From GCA-2770975 sp050248915 (lineage in GTDB: Bacteria > Cyanobacteriota > Sericytochromatia > UBA7694), in the NCBI GenBank assembly GCA_050248915.1, contig JBFWRL010000208.1:1-8129 (forward strand): a stretch of 8,129 nucleotides of DNA, read 5' to 3'. A program made the position numbers and the translations under genes. This document shows, in pieces, positions 1 through 6,192 of this stretch. Position 1 is the stretch's first letter. Every line of letters begins with the position of its first letter. The notes beneath the pieces were generated by a model. It was not told the origin of the DNA, searched no databases, and saw only the letters and a program-made list of their open reading frames with translations.

Positions 1-23
1 GGGTCTCGGGGGTAAATTCAATT

Positions 24-46
24 AAAAAAGCCTCGCGAATCAAGGC
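24..46 (-). terminator. Possible intrinsic terminator, - strand
   Basis: Read on the - strand, bases 46-30 form a 6-bp stem (GCCTTG with CGAGGC, one G-T pair) with a 5-base loop, followed by six T (29-24). This is the shape of a rho-independent terminator for leftward transcription. No - strand gene lies close to its right, so it may stop antisense transcription or be coincidental. On the + strand there is no T run after the hairpin. Confidence 0.3.
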
Positions 47-86
47 CTGACAAGGGGGTGTCGCCGAAAAGCGGGGGTTGACTGGT

Positions 87-116
87 TTGGGAGGTGGGGG
101 CTTGCTCATGTATACT
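87..116 (+). promoter_or_regulatory. Possible sigma-70-type promoter for the first methyltransferase gene
   Basis: TATACT at 111-116 resembles a -10 box, and TTGGGA at 87-92 sits 18 bases upstream as a weak -35. A better -35 match, TTGACT at 78-83, is 27 bases away and too far to pair with it. A start here would give a leader of about 140 bases before the ATG at 266. This is motif matching only. Confidence 0.3.
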
Positions 117-265
117 ATCTGTATCATGATTGTATGCTTTTTGCAAGTTTTGGTCGCTGATCGGCCCGCTGAAGTGTCTTTTTTTTGTTGGGGGCTTGTT
201 TTGAAACGATTCTCCATGGGAAAGTGACGGTACGCATCAGCAAAGATCATCAGGGAGAAGGATTG

Positions 266-889
266 ATGACTGTGGCTCAAAATAATTGGTACCAAGACAA
301 CGCCCCCACATTTATCGCCGCCACAGCCCAGCTCGATCTGAGCGAACTCTATGCGCACTTTTTGCCGCTTTTGCCCCCACAGGGGCGGATTCTCGACTTT
401 GGCTGTGGCTCGGGCCGCGACAGCTTGGCTTTTGCCCGCGCAGGCTTTGCCGTGCTGGGGCTAGATCCCTGTGCGGCCTTTGTGGCGCATCTGAGGCAAG
501 AGAGCGAGCAGCAGGGTCTGGTCGGCGTGCTTGAGGCCCGCTTGGGCAGTGTCGAAGCCCTGGCCGAACAGGAGCGCTTTGAAGGCATCTGGGCCTGTGC
601 CTCGCTGCTGCATCTGCCGAAGGCTGAATTGCCAGCGGTGCTGGCCCGGCTGGCTGCGGCCTTAAAGCCGGGCGGGGTGTTGTATGCTTCGTTTAAACAC
701 GGCAGTTTTGCCGGTGAGCGCAATGGGCGCTATTTTACCGACCTGGAGCCCGAGGCGGCGGAGGCTTTGGTGGCGCAGACACCGGGCTTGGTGTTGCGCG
801 AGTTGTGGCAGACAGAAGATCTGCGGCCTGAGCGGGGCGAATCTTGGCTGAATGTTTTGGCGCAGAGCAATGTTTCAAATACTTATTGA
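266..889 (+). CDS. Class I SAM-dependent methyltransferase
   Basis: This 207-residue protein has the Rossmann-fold methyltransferase layout. The glycine-rich SAM-binding motif I is ILDFGCGSGRDS (residues 42-53), and an acidic strand-2 end follows in VLGLDPC (63-69). The motif IV region is FEGIWACASLLHLP (105-118) and the post-motif strand LKPGGVLYASFKHG is at 133-146. The family is broad (Methyltransf_11/25-like) and the substrate cannot be read from sequence. The frame stays open upstream to a TTG at 185, but the ATG at 266 is preferred because GGGAG (253-257) lies 8 bases before it and homology begins after it. The last residues (SNVSNTY) look atypical: a diverged copy at 2915-3082 matches the DNA up to base 865 and then differs, so the present C-terminus may follow a rearrangement point. 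A DUF938 gene follows after 92 bases. Confidence 0.88.
   Translation: MTVAQNNWYQDNAPTFIAATAQLDLSELYAHFLPLLPPQGRILDFGCGSGRDSLAFARAGFAVLGLDPCAAFVAHLRQESEQQGLVGVLEARLGSVEALAEQERFEGIWACASLLHLPKAELPAVLARLAAALKPGGVLYASFKHGSFAGERNGRYFTDLEPEAAEALVAQTPGLVLRELWQTEDLRPERGESWLNVLAQSNVSNTY
806..865 (+). repeat. Direct repeat, copy 1 (methyltransferase 3' end)
   Basis: These 60 bases inside the live methyltransferase gene match 3002-3061 at 56 of 60 positions without gaps, in the same orientation and about 2.2 kb away. The similarity ends abruptly after CGCAG in both copies. It marks an old duplication, the second copy of which is a relic. Confidence 0.9.
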
Positions 890-981
890 ACTCAAGTAAA
901 ATGTCCATCGCAACAGAATTTCGTTCTAATGCTTGCTTTGAGACTGGAATGCCATTAAAACTTTGTTTTTAAGGTATACTC

Positions 982-1578
982 GTGTGTATGAAAACCTTTT
1001 CTGAAGCCTGTGAGCGCAACAAAGAGCCGATACTCGCCGTCTTACAGCCGCTCCTGCAAAAGAGCCAAGCAGTCCTCGAAATTGGCAGTGGCACGGGTCA
1101 GCACGCCGAGCATTTTGCGCGAGAGCTGCCGCATCTCACTTGGCACGCCAGTGATCAGGCGATACATCATCTTGCACTGCGCGAAAGGTTCGCCGAAGCC
1201 GCTTTGTCAAATCTGCACGGCCCACTGTTGCTCGACGTGAGCCAGCCCGATTGGCCAGTGCTGAGTGTTGACTTCATCTTTTCGGCCAATACCCTGCATA
1301 TTATGAGCGAAACGATGGTCGCGGATTTTTTTGCCGGAGTGGCAAAAATTTTGCCTGCACAGGGGCAATTGGGGGTATATGGGCCATTTAATCAGGCGGG
1401 GAATTTCACCAGTGAGGGCAATGCCAAGCTCGATGCCTGGGCCAAAAATACCTTTCCTGGGGGTGGCATCAAGGATCTGGAAGCCGTGCTGCCCCTGGCG
1501 CTCAGTCATGGGCTGAGCCTGGAGCAAAACTATGCGATGCCTGCCAATAACCGCTTGCTGCATTGGATTCGCTCATGA
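982..1578 (+). CDS. DUF938 (METTL26-like) putative methyltransferase
   Basis: The product has the hallmarks of the DUF938 family, SAM-fold proteins related to eukaryotic METTL26, whose substrate is not established. Counting from the ATG at 988, the signature FSEACERNKEPIL is at residues 4-16. The SAM-binding glycine loop LEIGSGTGQHAEHF is at 30-43, FSANTLHIMS at 98-107, YGPFNQAGNFTSEGNA at 131-146 and AMPANNRLLHW at 183-193. The length of about 196-198 residues is usual for the family and all motifs are present, so the gene looks intact. The start is ambiguous: AAGG at 971-974 sits 7 bases before a GTG at 982 but 13 before the ATG at 988. Homologues usually start within a few residues of the FSxACERN motif, which fits both. 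It is probably transcribed separately from or read through from the upstream methyltransferase gene, and a hairpin-T run follows. Confidence 0.93.
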   Translation: MCMKTFSEACERNKEPILAVLQPLLQKSQAVLEIGSGTGQHAEHFARELPHLTWHASDQAIHHLALRERFAEAALSNLHGPLLLDVSQPDWPVLSVDFIFSANTLHIMSETMVADFFAGVAKILPAQGQLGVYGPFNQAGNFTSEGNAKLDAWAKNTFPGGGIKDLEAVLPLALSHGLSLEQNYAMPANNRLLHWIRS

Positions 1579-1593
1579 GAAAACAAAGAGCCT

Positions 1594-1614
1594 CAGGTCT
1601 TGCACCTGTCTTTT
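1594..1614 (+). terminator. Weak intrinsic terminator after the DUF938 gene
   Basis: CAGGT (1594-1598) pairs with ACCTG (1604-1608) around a 5-base loop and is followed by TCTTTT (1609-1614). It lies 15 bases past the stop codon. The stem is only 5 bp, so termination may be partial. Confidence 0.5.
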
Positions 1615-1829
1615 AACGTGTCCGCAAGCCAGGAGCCGGCCTTATAACAGTGGGATTTGTATGTGACTATTGCCGGCCTTCAATTCGAGAAGAGCTGTGT
1701 GGTGAAGACAGGCATTTCGCAGCTTCTTGGCAGGCCAAGCGTGAAAACATCGGCTCGGGCTCCGACCTCTCCTTCAGACAGTTCAATCAGAAAGGGCAAT
1801 CCGGGCCTCCGAATGATCTGAAAAATAGC
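1615..1829. other. Intergenic stretch with no assignable gene
   Basis: This gap lies between two convergent genes. The 9-base sequence GCCGGCCTT occurs twice (1635-1643 and 1672-1680). Because GCCGGC is its own complement, the copies could also pair around a 31-base interval. A GTG-initiated 64-codon + frame (1650-1844) with a CDYC motif runs through it, and the - strand stays open for 49 codons in frame after the stop of the neighbouring phosphodiesterase gene. None of these frames has a convincing ribosome-binding site or a recognisable domain. It could be a degraded gene or a small structured RNA, but I cannot choose between these. Confidence 0.4.
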
Positions 1830-2795
1830 TTATTCAATATGTAACAATCGGTAATGGGGACCAATCAAATGAATATAATCCGTAACGACACCCGCCACAG
1901 ACAGGCCGTTAAAATAGGAGATATCTGCTTCATTGTCCACCATCAGATAGACAGGGTTTTCATTTTCTTTGGCCTTGGCGAGAAAATGGCCGGGCCATCC
2001 CCAGATTTGCTGCGCGTATTGGCGATTCATGCCAATATTCATTCCCCGGCATTCAGACTTAAAGCCCAGCAACCCCAAAGAAAAGAAATAGGGCATGAGA
2101 CAGTCCTTGATCTCAGCCCGGTTGGGAAAAAGTCTGCGGACTTCGGGAACCTGACTGACGATCTGGTCATAGACTGACTTTTCACCACAATAAAAAATGC
2201 GGCTATTTTGTTTGGGATTGCGCTTGGCCAATATATCAACCAACAAAGCCCCTGTTTCTGGGTTGCTGTCTTTGTCGTGGATCAGAAACTTTTTTTCTGG
2301 AAAGGTGTCCAGCACTTCTTGTAGGGTCGGCATGAGTCCAGTACCATGCCCTCTAAACGGGTATGTCTTTCCCCCGTCTGCGGTAAACCCATAGCCCATA
2401 TCCAGGGTTTTAAGATAGGCTGCATCGTGTTCAGAAACCAAGCCCTGTCCATTGGTTTTACAGGACAGATCGTATTCATGGATCACCATCAACTGCTGAT
2501 CGCGACTGCGGCGGATGTCAATTTCTACTATGGTTGCGCCCCAATTAAAGGCACGTTCAATTGAAGACACGGTATTTTCTATCACTGGCGGACTGAGATA
2601 TTCCAGCGATGGCGGAAAAATATGGCTGGCCTCGCAACCTGTGCCGACATCATACGTACCTTGCCGCCACATCACATGGGCTCCCCGGTGGGCAATGATT
2701 TCAAAGGCACTGACAGGCATGGTGTAAAAAAGTACGCATATGAAAAAAAGGATATGTTTTTTTAGATGCCCTTTAGGGCACCGCTTGAAAGGCAT
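1830..2795 (-). CDS. Secreted glycerophosphodiester phosphodiesterase family protein
   Basis: This 321-residue protein matches the GDPD TIM-barrel family, which hydrolyses glycerophosphodiesters to glycerol-3-phosphate and an alcohol. Catalytic and metal-binding positions are visible: HRG at 36-38, ENT at 73-75, EID at 91-93 (the family ExD pair) and IHE at 105-107, where the usual motif is HD. Further landmarks are MPTLQEVLDTFP in the middle and VVTDYI near the C-terminus. Residues 1-30 form a signal peptide (basic start with KRCPKGHLKK, then a hydrophobic run ending MPVSA), so it is probably periplasmic or exported. I chose the ATG at 2795 because it puts the signal peptide at the N-terminus. 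The frame extends to a TTG at 2867, and no start has a strong Shine-Dalgarno sequence. The gene stands alone, convergent with the DUF938 gene. The substrate may differ from classical GlpQ, given the long insert between HRG and ENT. Confidence 0.85.
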   Translation of the reverse strand: MPFKRCPKGHLKKHILFFICVLFYTMPVSAFEIIAHRGAHVMWRQGTYDVGTGCEASHIFPPSLEYLSPPVIENTVSSIERAFNWGATIVEIDIRRSRDQQLMVIHEYDLSCKTNGQGLVSEHDAAYLKTLDMGYGFTADGGKTYPFRGHGTGLMPTLQEVLDTFPEKKFLIHDKDSNPETGALLVDILAKRNPKQNSRIFYCGEKSVYDQIVSQVPEVRRLFPNRAEIKDCLMPYFFSLGLLGFKSECRGMNIGMNRQYAQQIWGWPGHFLAKAKENENPVYLMVDNEADISYFNGLSVAGVVTDYIHLIGPHYRLLHIE

Positions 2796-2914
2796 CGGCG
2801 GAAGGCTAAATGCGAAATATCTATTTAACACAAAGTTTATACCTGCAGGGGTATGATAGGAAAACAACCGCCAAGGCCTGAGATTAATTTAACATGTTCC
2901 GAATGTCCTGCCTA

Positions 2915-3082
2915 GCCCACTTTATCCCAGACTCTGCCCTGCTCGATCTGAGCACAGCGGGCGCTATTTTACCGCTCTCGCACCAGAGGTGGTATGCATT
3001 CTGGCAAACAGAAGACCTGCGGCCAGAGCGGGTCGAATCTTGGCTGAATGTTTTGGCGCAGCGGTTGGATGTGTTATGGTAA
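2915..3082 (+). pseudogene. Truncated, frameshifted relic of the 266-889 methyltransferase gene
   Basis: Three collinear blocks match the live methyltransferase gene. Bases 2921-2953 match 311-343 (27/33, encoding the LDLS region), 2959-2974 match 725-740 (16/16, the GRYFT region) and 3002-3061 match 806-865 (56/60, the WQTEDLRPER...WLNVLAQ region). The segment between blocks one and two, which holds the whole SAM-binding core, is missing. Block two is out of frame relative to blocks one and three. An open frame from 2894 to 3082 survives by chance and ends RLDVLW, possibly closer to the ancestral C-terminus than the tail of the live gene. It cannot encode a working methyltransferase. It ends 27 bases before the next gene. 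Confidence 0.85.
3002..3061 (+). repeat. Direct repeat, copy 2 (in the methyltransferase relic)
   Basis: Partner of 806-865, with four substitutions in 60 bases and no gaps. This block is the best-preserved part of the relic. Confidence 0.9.
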
Positions 3083-3109
3083 GGCTTTATTATTAGAAAG
3101 GGTCACAAG

Positions 3110-4663
3110 ATGTTGCTTCTGACAAAGCTGATTCAATCGGGAGGCCAGCTAGGCCTGCTCGCCATGCTCTGGGGGATTGCTGCCCCCGGTTTCAGCGCCC
3201 CCATTCCAACGCTACAAAGCACCTCTACCCCCGACTATGTCACCCTCGATGGCGATTTAAAAGAATTTCAGGGTTCACCCCAATTGGCGCTGGGTGCAGC
3301 CCAGCAAGTCGCTGGCACACAAAAAGCAACGGGCCCCAAAGATTTTTCTGCCAAAGTTTGGCTGAGAATGACGAAAGAAGGGCTGTGGCTCGCTGGACAG
3401 GTCCAAGATGACCAAGTGAAGTTTCCCAAGCCCACTTCCGCTTGGTTAAATGCCGATCATATCGAGCTGTGGTTGGCTTTTCCCCAGGCCCAAATGCCCG
3501 TCATGGGCTTTGCCAACCAATTTGGTCTGCACGAAGTCGCCCAAGAAAAAGCCTGTCAGGGCGAAGATTTTCAAGGGGCCGCGTCTGAATGCATCGCTTG
3601 GTTTCGCAAACAGTCACAACGCCGTCAATGGCTACCGCACTTGTTTTTGCGCCAATTTATCATCGCCCCCGGTCAGCTCCAAGAGACGTGGTGGAGTCGC
3701 ATCAAAGGGAGTGAAAATTTGGATATCCCTTTGCCGGAACAGGTTTGCTGTGACACAAATATGTCCGTATTTAAAGCCATTCCAGGCGGGTATCAGTTCG
3801 AAGCCTTTATCTCCAGCCAATATTGGCCAGCCACCCAAGAATGGCCTGTGAAAAATGCCAAAGTCTTGGTAGATTTTGTCGACAACGATACGGGCAGTGC
3901 TCACCAAGAACATTTTTTCTCCTCTTCCCCCCAACGTCAGTTGGGTCAACGCCAAACGTTTAATCCCCTGAGCATTTCTTACAAGCCAGACACAGGCAAC
4001 GATGAATTTCCTGTTGAACCTTCAGTGACCTCTGAATTGCTCCAAGAAAATCCCCTGATGTTCGTTTTCCCCGCTTACCCCAATCAAATATTGGGATTCA
4101 TGAATTTGGCCATGGGTTACCAGTTTCAACCCACAGAACCCAGCCCCTCCCTGATTCGCCATGAAATTTCGCCAAAACCTTTGCTGATTGCCGGTAAAAA
4201 CCGGGCTTATTTGGTGCCCGACAAACTCAGCCCTTTTGGCTATGACCAGAAACTGGTGAGTTTTCAGGGGACTCAAAAAGTCGCAGAATTCAAATTGCAA
4301 GGCCGTTCGCAGTGGGGGCCACCGGATTATACGGTAACCCATTACTCTCCCAGCCACGCTTTTTTAGGGCTTTTTGCGATTTCGACCCTGTCTCCTTACG
4401 GCAGTGGCGCTTGTGGTGCGTGTCCTTATGGCGAAATTGAAACGGTGGCCATGGATAATCGCAGCGGAATATTCACACCCTTGGCCATCAAAGACACGGG
4501 GGAACATGCTTCCGCGATGACTTGGCCCTTGGTCTGGATTGAAGCCGATGGCTCTGCTTTTGGCTTTGCCTATCAGTACGACGATTTGGATAAAGACACC
4601 CGCAGCGAGATCAAACAGCTGCTGAATTGGAAAGACTTAGAGACCCTCGTTGAAAAAAAATGA
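3110..4663 (+). CDS. Exported protein with CBM9-like beta-sandwich domain; C-terminal half unknown
   Basis: The 517-residue product begins with a signal peptide (residues 1-30, hydrophobic LLAMLWGIAAPGFSA). Residues 41-275 resemble the carbohydrate-binding family 9 (CBM9/DOMON-like) fold. TLDGDLKEF (45-53) and WLRMTKEGLWLAGQVQDD (84-101) are followed by WLNADHIELWLAF (112-124). The second half has the typical GGYQFEAFI (226-234) and VLVDFVDNDTG (252-262). Residues 290-517 match nothing I recognise and contain a CGAC cysteine pair (434-437). Other cysteines at 149, 161, 213 and 214 would suit disulphides in an exported protein. No catalytic domain is evident, so it may bind sugar or heme in the periplasm or at the surface. 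AAAGGG (3097-3102), 7 bases before the ATG, supports the start. No terminator is evident before the IS element 41 bases downstream. Confidence 0.8.
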   Translation: MLLLTKLIQSGGQLGLLAMLWGIAAPGFSAPIPTLQSTSTPDYVTLDGDLKEFQGSPQLALGAAQQVAGTQKATGPKDFSAKVWLRMTKEGLWLAGQVQDDQVKFPKPTSAWLNADHIELWLAFPQAQMPVMGFANQFGLHEVAQEKACQGEDFQGAASECIAWFRKQSQRRQWLPHLFLRQFIIAPGQLQETWWSRIKGSENLDIPLPEQVCCDTNMSVFKAIPGGYQFEAFISSQYWPATQEWPVKNAKVLVDFVDNDTGSAHQEHFFSSSPQRQLGQRQTFNPLSISYKPDTGNDEFPVEPSVTSELLQENPLMFVFPAYPNQILGFMNLAMGYQFQPTEPSPSLIRHEISPKPLLIAGKNRAYLVPDKLSPFGYDQKLVSFQGTQKVAEFKLQGRSQWGPPDYTVTHYSPSHAFLGLFAISTLSPYGSGACGACPYGEIETVAMDNRSGIFTPLAIKDTGEHASAMTWPLVWIEADGSAFGFAYQYDDLDKDTRSEIKQLLNWKDLETLVEKK

Positions 4664-4703
4664 GCGTGGGTTGGGCGAAAAAAAAAGAGCGTTCCAAACC
4701 GTG

Positions 4704-4810
4704 TTGACACTCCCCGACCTGAAGGTCGGAGATTCTCAGGCTACGCTTGACCCAATGGCCTACGTTAACACCTGAAGGGCCAGCCCGGCCCCACGCAGGA
4801 TTTACCCTGC
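4704..4810 (-). ncRNA. Probable omega/reRNA scaffold at the tnpB 3' end
   Basis: TnpB proteins use an RNA made from the 3' end of their gene through the element's right end, with the flanking DNA supplying the guide. Here three hairpins line up on the - strand: GCAGG/CCTGC at 4810-4795 overlapping the tnpB stop, GGGCC/GGCCC at 4791-4777, and the right-end stem at 4729-4714. The scaffold would stop at 4704 and the guide would come from about 4703-4684. Its 5' limit inside tnpB cannot be set by eye. Confidence 0.5.
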
Positions 4811-5911
4811 TTTTATGTTTCTTGCGGCGTTCTCATCGCGGTCAATGTCTAGCCCGCAGGCCTTGCAACTGTGTATCCTCACAGCCAAGGTCTTGGGTAC
4901 AATTTCACCGCAACCTGAACATTTCTGACTGGTTCCTCTTGGGTTAACTTTGACCAGTTGGCGACCAGCCTCTGCCGCTTTGTACTCCAACAACTCAAAA
5001 AAGAGACCCCAGCTTGCATCTTGAATCGACATGCTCAAATGCCGATTCTTGACCATATTTCGGATTTTCAAAGACTCCACATGGATTTCTGAATAGTTCA
5101 AAACGTAATGATTGGCGACTTTGTGCAGGAAGTCCAAGCGCATATTGGCTATCTGGCGATGGGTCTTCGCCAGATGCTTAACCGCTTTTCTCCTGCGGTT
5201 CGAGCCCTTATTCCTTCGAGAAACGACCCGCTGTTGCCTGCGCAGTTTTGCTTTCAACTTGCGGTAATAACGCGGGTTGGCAATGGCCTGACTGTCTGGG
5301 TCTGAGTCCACACAGAAATGCTTCAGACCCACATCTATGCCTACTTTTCCCTTAAACGGTTCTGGATATTTTTTTGCCTCCACAATACAGGAAAAGCAAA
5401 CCCACCAATCCCCATAGCTGTCTCGGTGAATCGAAACCGTTTTTATCTTGCCCTCAATCGGGCGGGACAAATTGAGCTTAAAAACACCCACTTTTGAGAC
5501 TGTCAGATAGTTTTCATTGAGTTTCCAGCCTGAAGTTTTTAAAGTAAAGCTGTCGTAACGAGAGCGGGCTTTGAAGCGTGGGAATCCCCCTTTTTCGCCT
5601 TTTTTGCAATTGTCATAGAAATGCTGAAATGCTTTTTCGAGACGTTCTAAAACATCTTGCAAGACTTGAGAGCCTACTTGGGCGAATTCAGGAAATTCTC
5701 GTTTGAAAGTAGGCAATTCGGCAGATTGGGCATTGTAATTAAGATTAACACCAAACTGTTTATAGGCCAAAACGCGCTGTTCCAGGGCCAGATTGTAGAG
5801 CTGCTGACAGCGCCATAACCACTGTTCTGCATGAGCTGCCGTTGTTTTACTGACCACAGCCTTGTATTTAAAGGTTTTACGAACTTTTTTGGAGTTTGCT
5901 TGAGAATCCAT
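4802..5911 (-). CDS. tnpB: RNA-guided endonuclease TnpB (IS200/IS605 OrfB family)
   Basis: This 369-residue protein is a compact, apparently complete TnpB, the ancestor-type relative of Cas12. The N-terminal part holds the KTFKYKAVVS and helical recognition region (1-130). The split RuvC-like nuclease shows Asp193 in GIDVGLKHF, Glu279 in HVESLKIRNM and the final Asp in DIDRDENAARNI (355-366). Between the last two lies a zinc ribbon with C331/C334 (CSGC) and C349/C352 (CKAC). All expected catalytic and metal-binding residues are present, so nuclease activity is plausible. In its family it cuts DNA next to a short TAM using the reRNA encoded at its 3' end, favouring retention of the element. 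It has no tnpA partner here. A strong -10 box only 7 bases upstream of the ATG suggests a leaderless or nearly leaderless mRNA. It is convergent with the CBM9-like gene. Confidence 0.95.
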   Translation of the reverse strand: MDSQANSKKVRKTFKYKAVVSKTTAAHAEQWLWRCQQLYNLALEQRVLAYKQFGVNLNYNAQSAELPTFKREFPEFAQVGSQVLQDVLERLEKAFQHFYDNCKKGEKGGFPRFKARSRYDSFTLKTSGWKLNENYLTVSKVGVFKLNLSRPIEGKIKTVSIHRDSYGDWWVCFSCIVEAKKYPEPFKGKVGIDVGLKHFCVDSDPDSQAIANPRYYRKLKAKLRRQQRVVSRRNKGSNRRRKAVKHLAKTHRQIANMRLDFLHKVANHYVLNYSEIHVESLKIRNMVKNRHLSMSIQDASWGLFFELLEYKAAEAGRQLVKVNPRGTSQKCSGCGEIVPKTLAVRIHSCKACGLDIDRDENAARNIKAG

Positions 5912-5918
5912 AGAATTT

Positions 5919-5946
5919 ATTATACATCAAAATACATATTTTTCAA
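5919..5946 (-). promoter_or_regulatory. tnpB promoter
   Basis: On the - strand TTGAAA (5946-5941) and a perfect TATAAT (5924-5919) are 16 bases apart. Transcription would start near 5912, at or next to the tnpB ATG at 5911, leaving no room for a Shine-Dalgarno sequence. Confidence 0.65.
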
Positions 5947-6002
5947 TGTGATGGCTAAATTTTGTTTTCAAAGCCTTATTTAACAGGCGCTTTGACTGTA
6001 TT

Positions 6003-6018
6003 CATACATAAATGTATG
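6003..6018. repeat. Perfect palindrome upstream of the tnpB promoter
   Basis: CATACAT (6003-6009) and ATGTATG (6012-6018) form a perfect 7-bp inverted repeat around AA. It lies 57 bases upstream of the tnpB -35 box, inside the element's left region. It could be an operator or part of the left-end DNA structure recognised by a transposase. Confidence 0.6.
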
Positions 6019-6031
6019 TGTTAAATTTCTG

Positions 6032-6048
6032 ACAAAGCTGCGCTTTGT
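6032..6048. repeat. Second hairpin in the element's left end
   Basis: ACAAAGC (6032-6038) and GCTTTGT (6042-6048) form a perfect 7-bp stem with a TGC loop. It sits 12 bases from the terminal hairpin at 6060-6080. Subterminal hairpins of this type are common in IS200/IS605 left ends, which are recognised as single-stranded DNA. Confidence 0.6.
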
Positions 6049-6059
6049 GTGCTTTACAT

Positions 6060-6080
6060 CTCCGGCCTAAAGAGCCGGAG
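6060..6080. repeat. Left-end terminal hairpin of the IS element
   Basis: CTCCGGC (6060-6066) pairs perfectly with GCCGGAG (6074-6080) around a 7-base loop. The stem begins CTCC like the right-end hairpin (4710-4713), consistent with paired ends of the same element. Confidence 0.7.
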
Positions 6081-6130
6081 TCTTTCAGCACTTTCTGATA
6101 AACAGAGGCTTTTTCATTGTATGTCTTAAG

Positions 6131-6187
6131 CTAAATTTAATTTTTTAATAAACTACTCTTGACGTTTGTCACAGATCTTTGTAAGAT
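6131..6187 (+). promoter_or_regulatory. Promoter of the large structured RNA, with AT-rich upstream element
   Basis: TTGACG (6159-6164) and TAAGAT (6182-6187) are separated by exactly 17 bases. The preceding 28 bases (6131-6158) are almost entirely A/T with a T6 run, like an UP element. Transcription would start near 6193-6194, which is the first base of the predicted closing helix of the downstream RNA. That agreement supports both calls. Confidence 0.75.
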
Positions 6188-6192
6188 GAATA

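Larger units (their letters stand above)
4704..6085 (-). mobile_element. IS200/IS605-type element carrying tnpB only
   Basis: A - strand tnpB gene lies between two terminal hairpins. The right end (relative to tnpB) has GACC/GGTC extended to a 6-bp stem with a TGAA loop at 4714-4729. It ends in TCAA (4707-4704 on the - strand), the kind of cleavage tetranucleotide known at the right end of IS608. The left end has a perfect 7-bp stem CTCCGGC/GCCGGAG at 6060-6080. There are no inverted terminal repeats and no target duplication, as expected for this family. No tnpA (HUH transposase) is present, so the element would need one in trans. The left boundary is approximate. Confidence 0.75.

Noticed and set aside
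1650..1844. 64-codon + strand ORF with a CDYC motif
   Set aside because: It starts with GTG without a clear ribosome-binding site, runs into the phosphodiesterase gene on the other strand and has no recognisable domain. Described as intergenic instead.
2767..2780. Perfect TGCCCT/AGGGCA palindrome beside a T7 run as a terminator
   Set aside because: The T run precedes the hairpin on the + strand and is an A run after it on the - strand, so it cannot act as an intrinsic terminator either way. It lies in the signal-peptide codons of the phosphodiesterase gene.
2894..3082. Small 62-residue protein gene
   Set aside because: The frame is made of disordered fragments of the methyltransferase gene, one of them out of frame, so it is better read as a relic.
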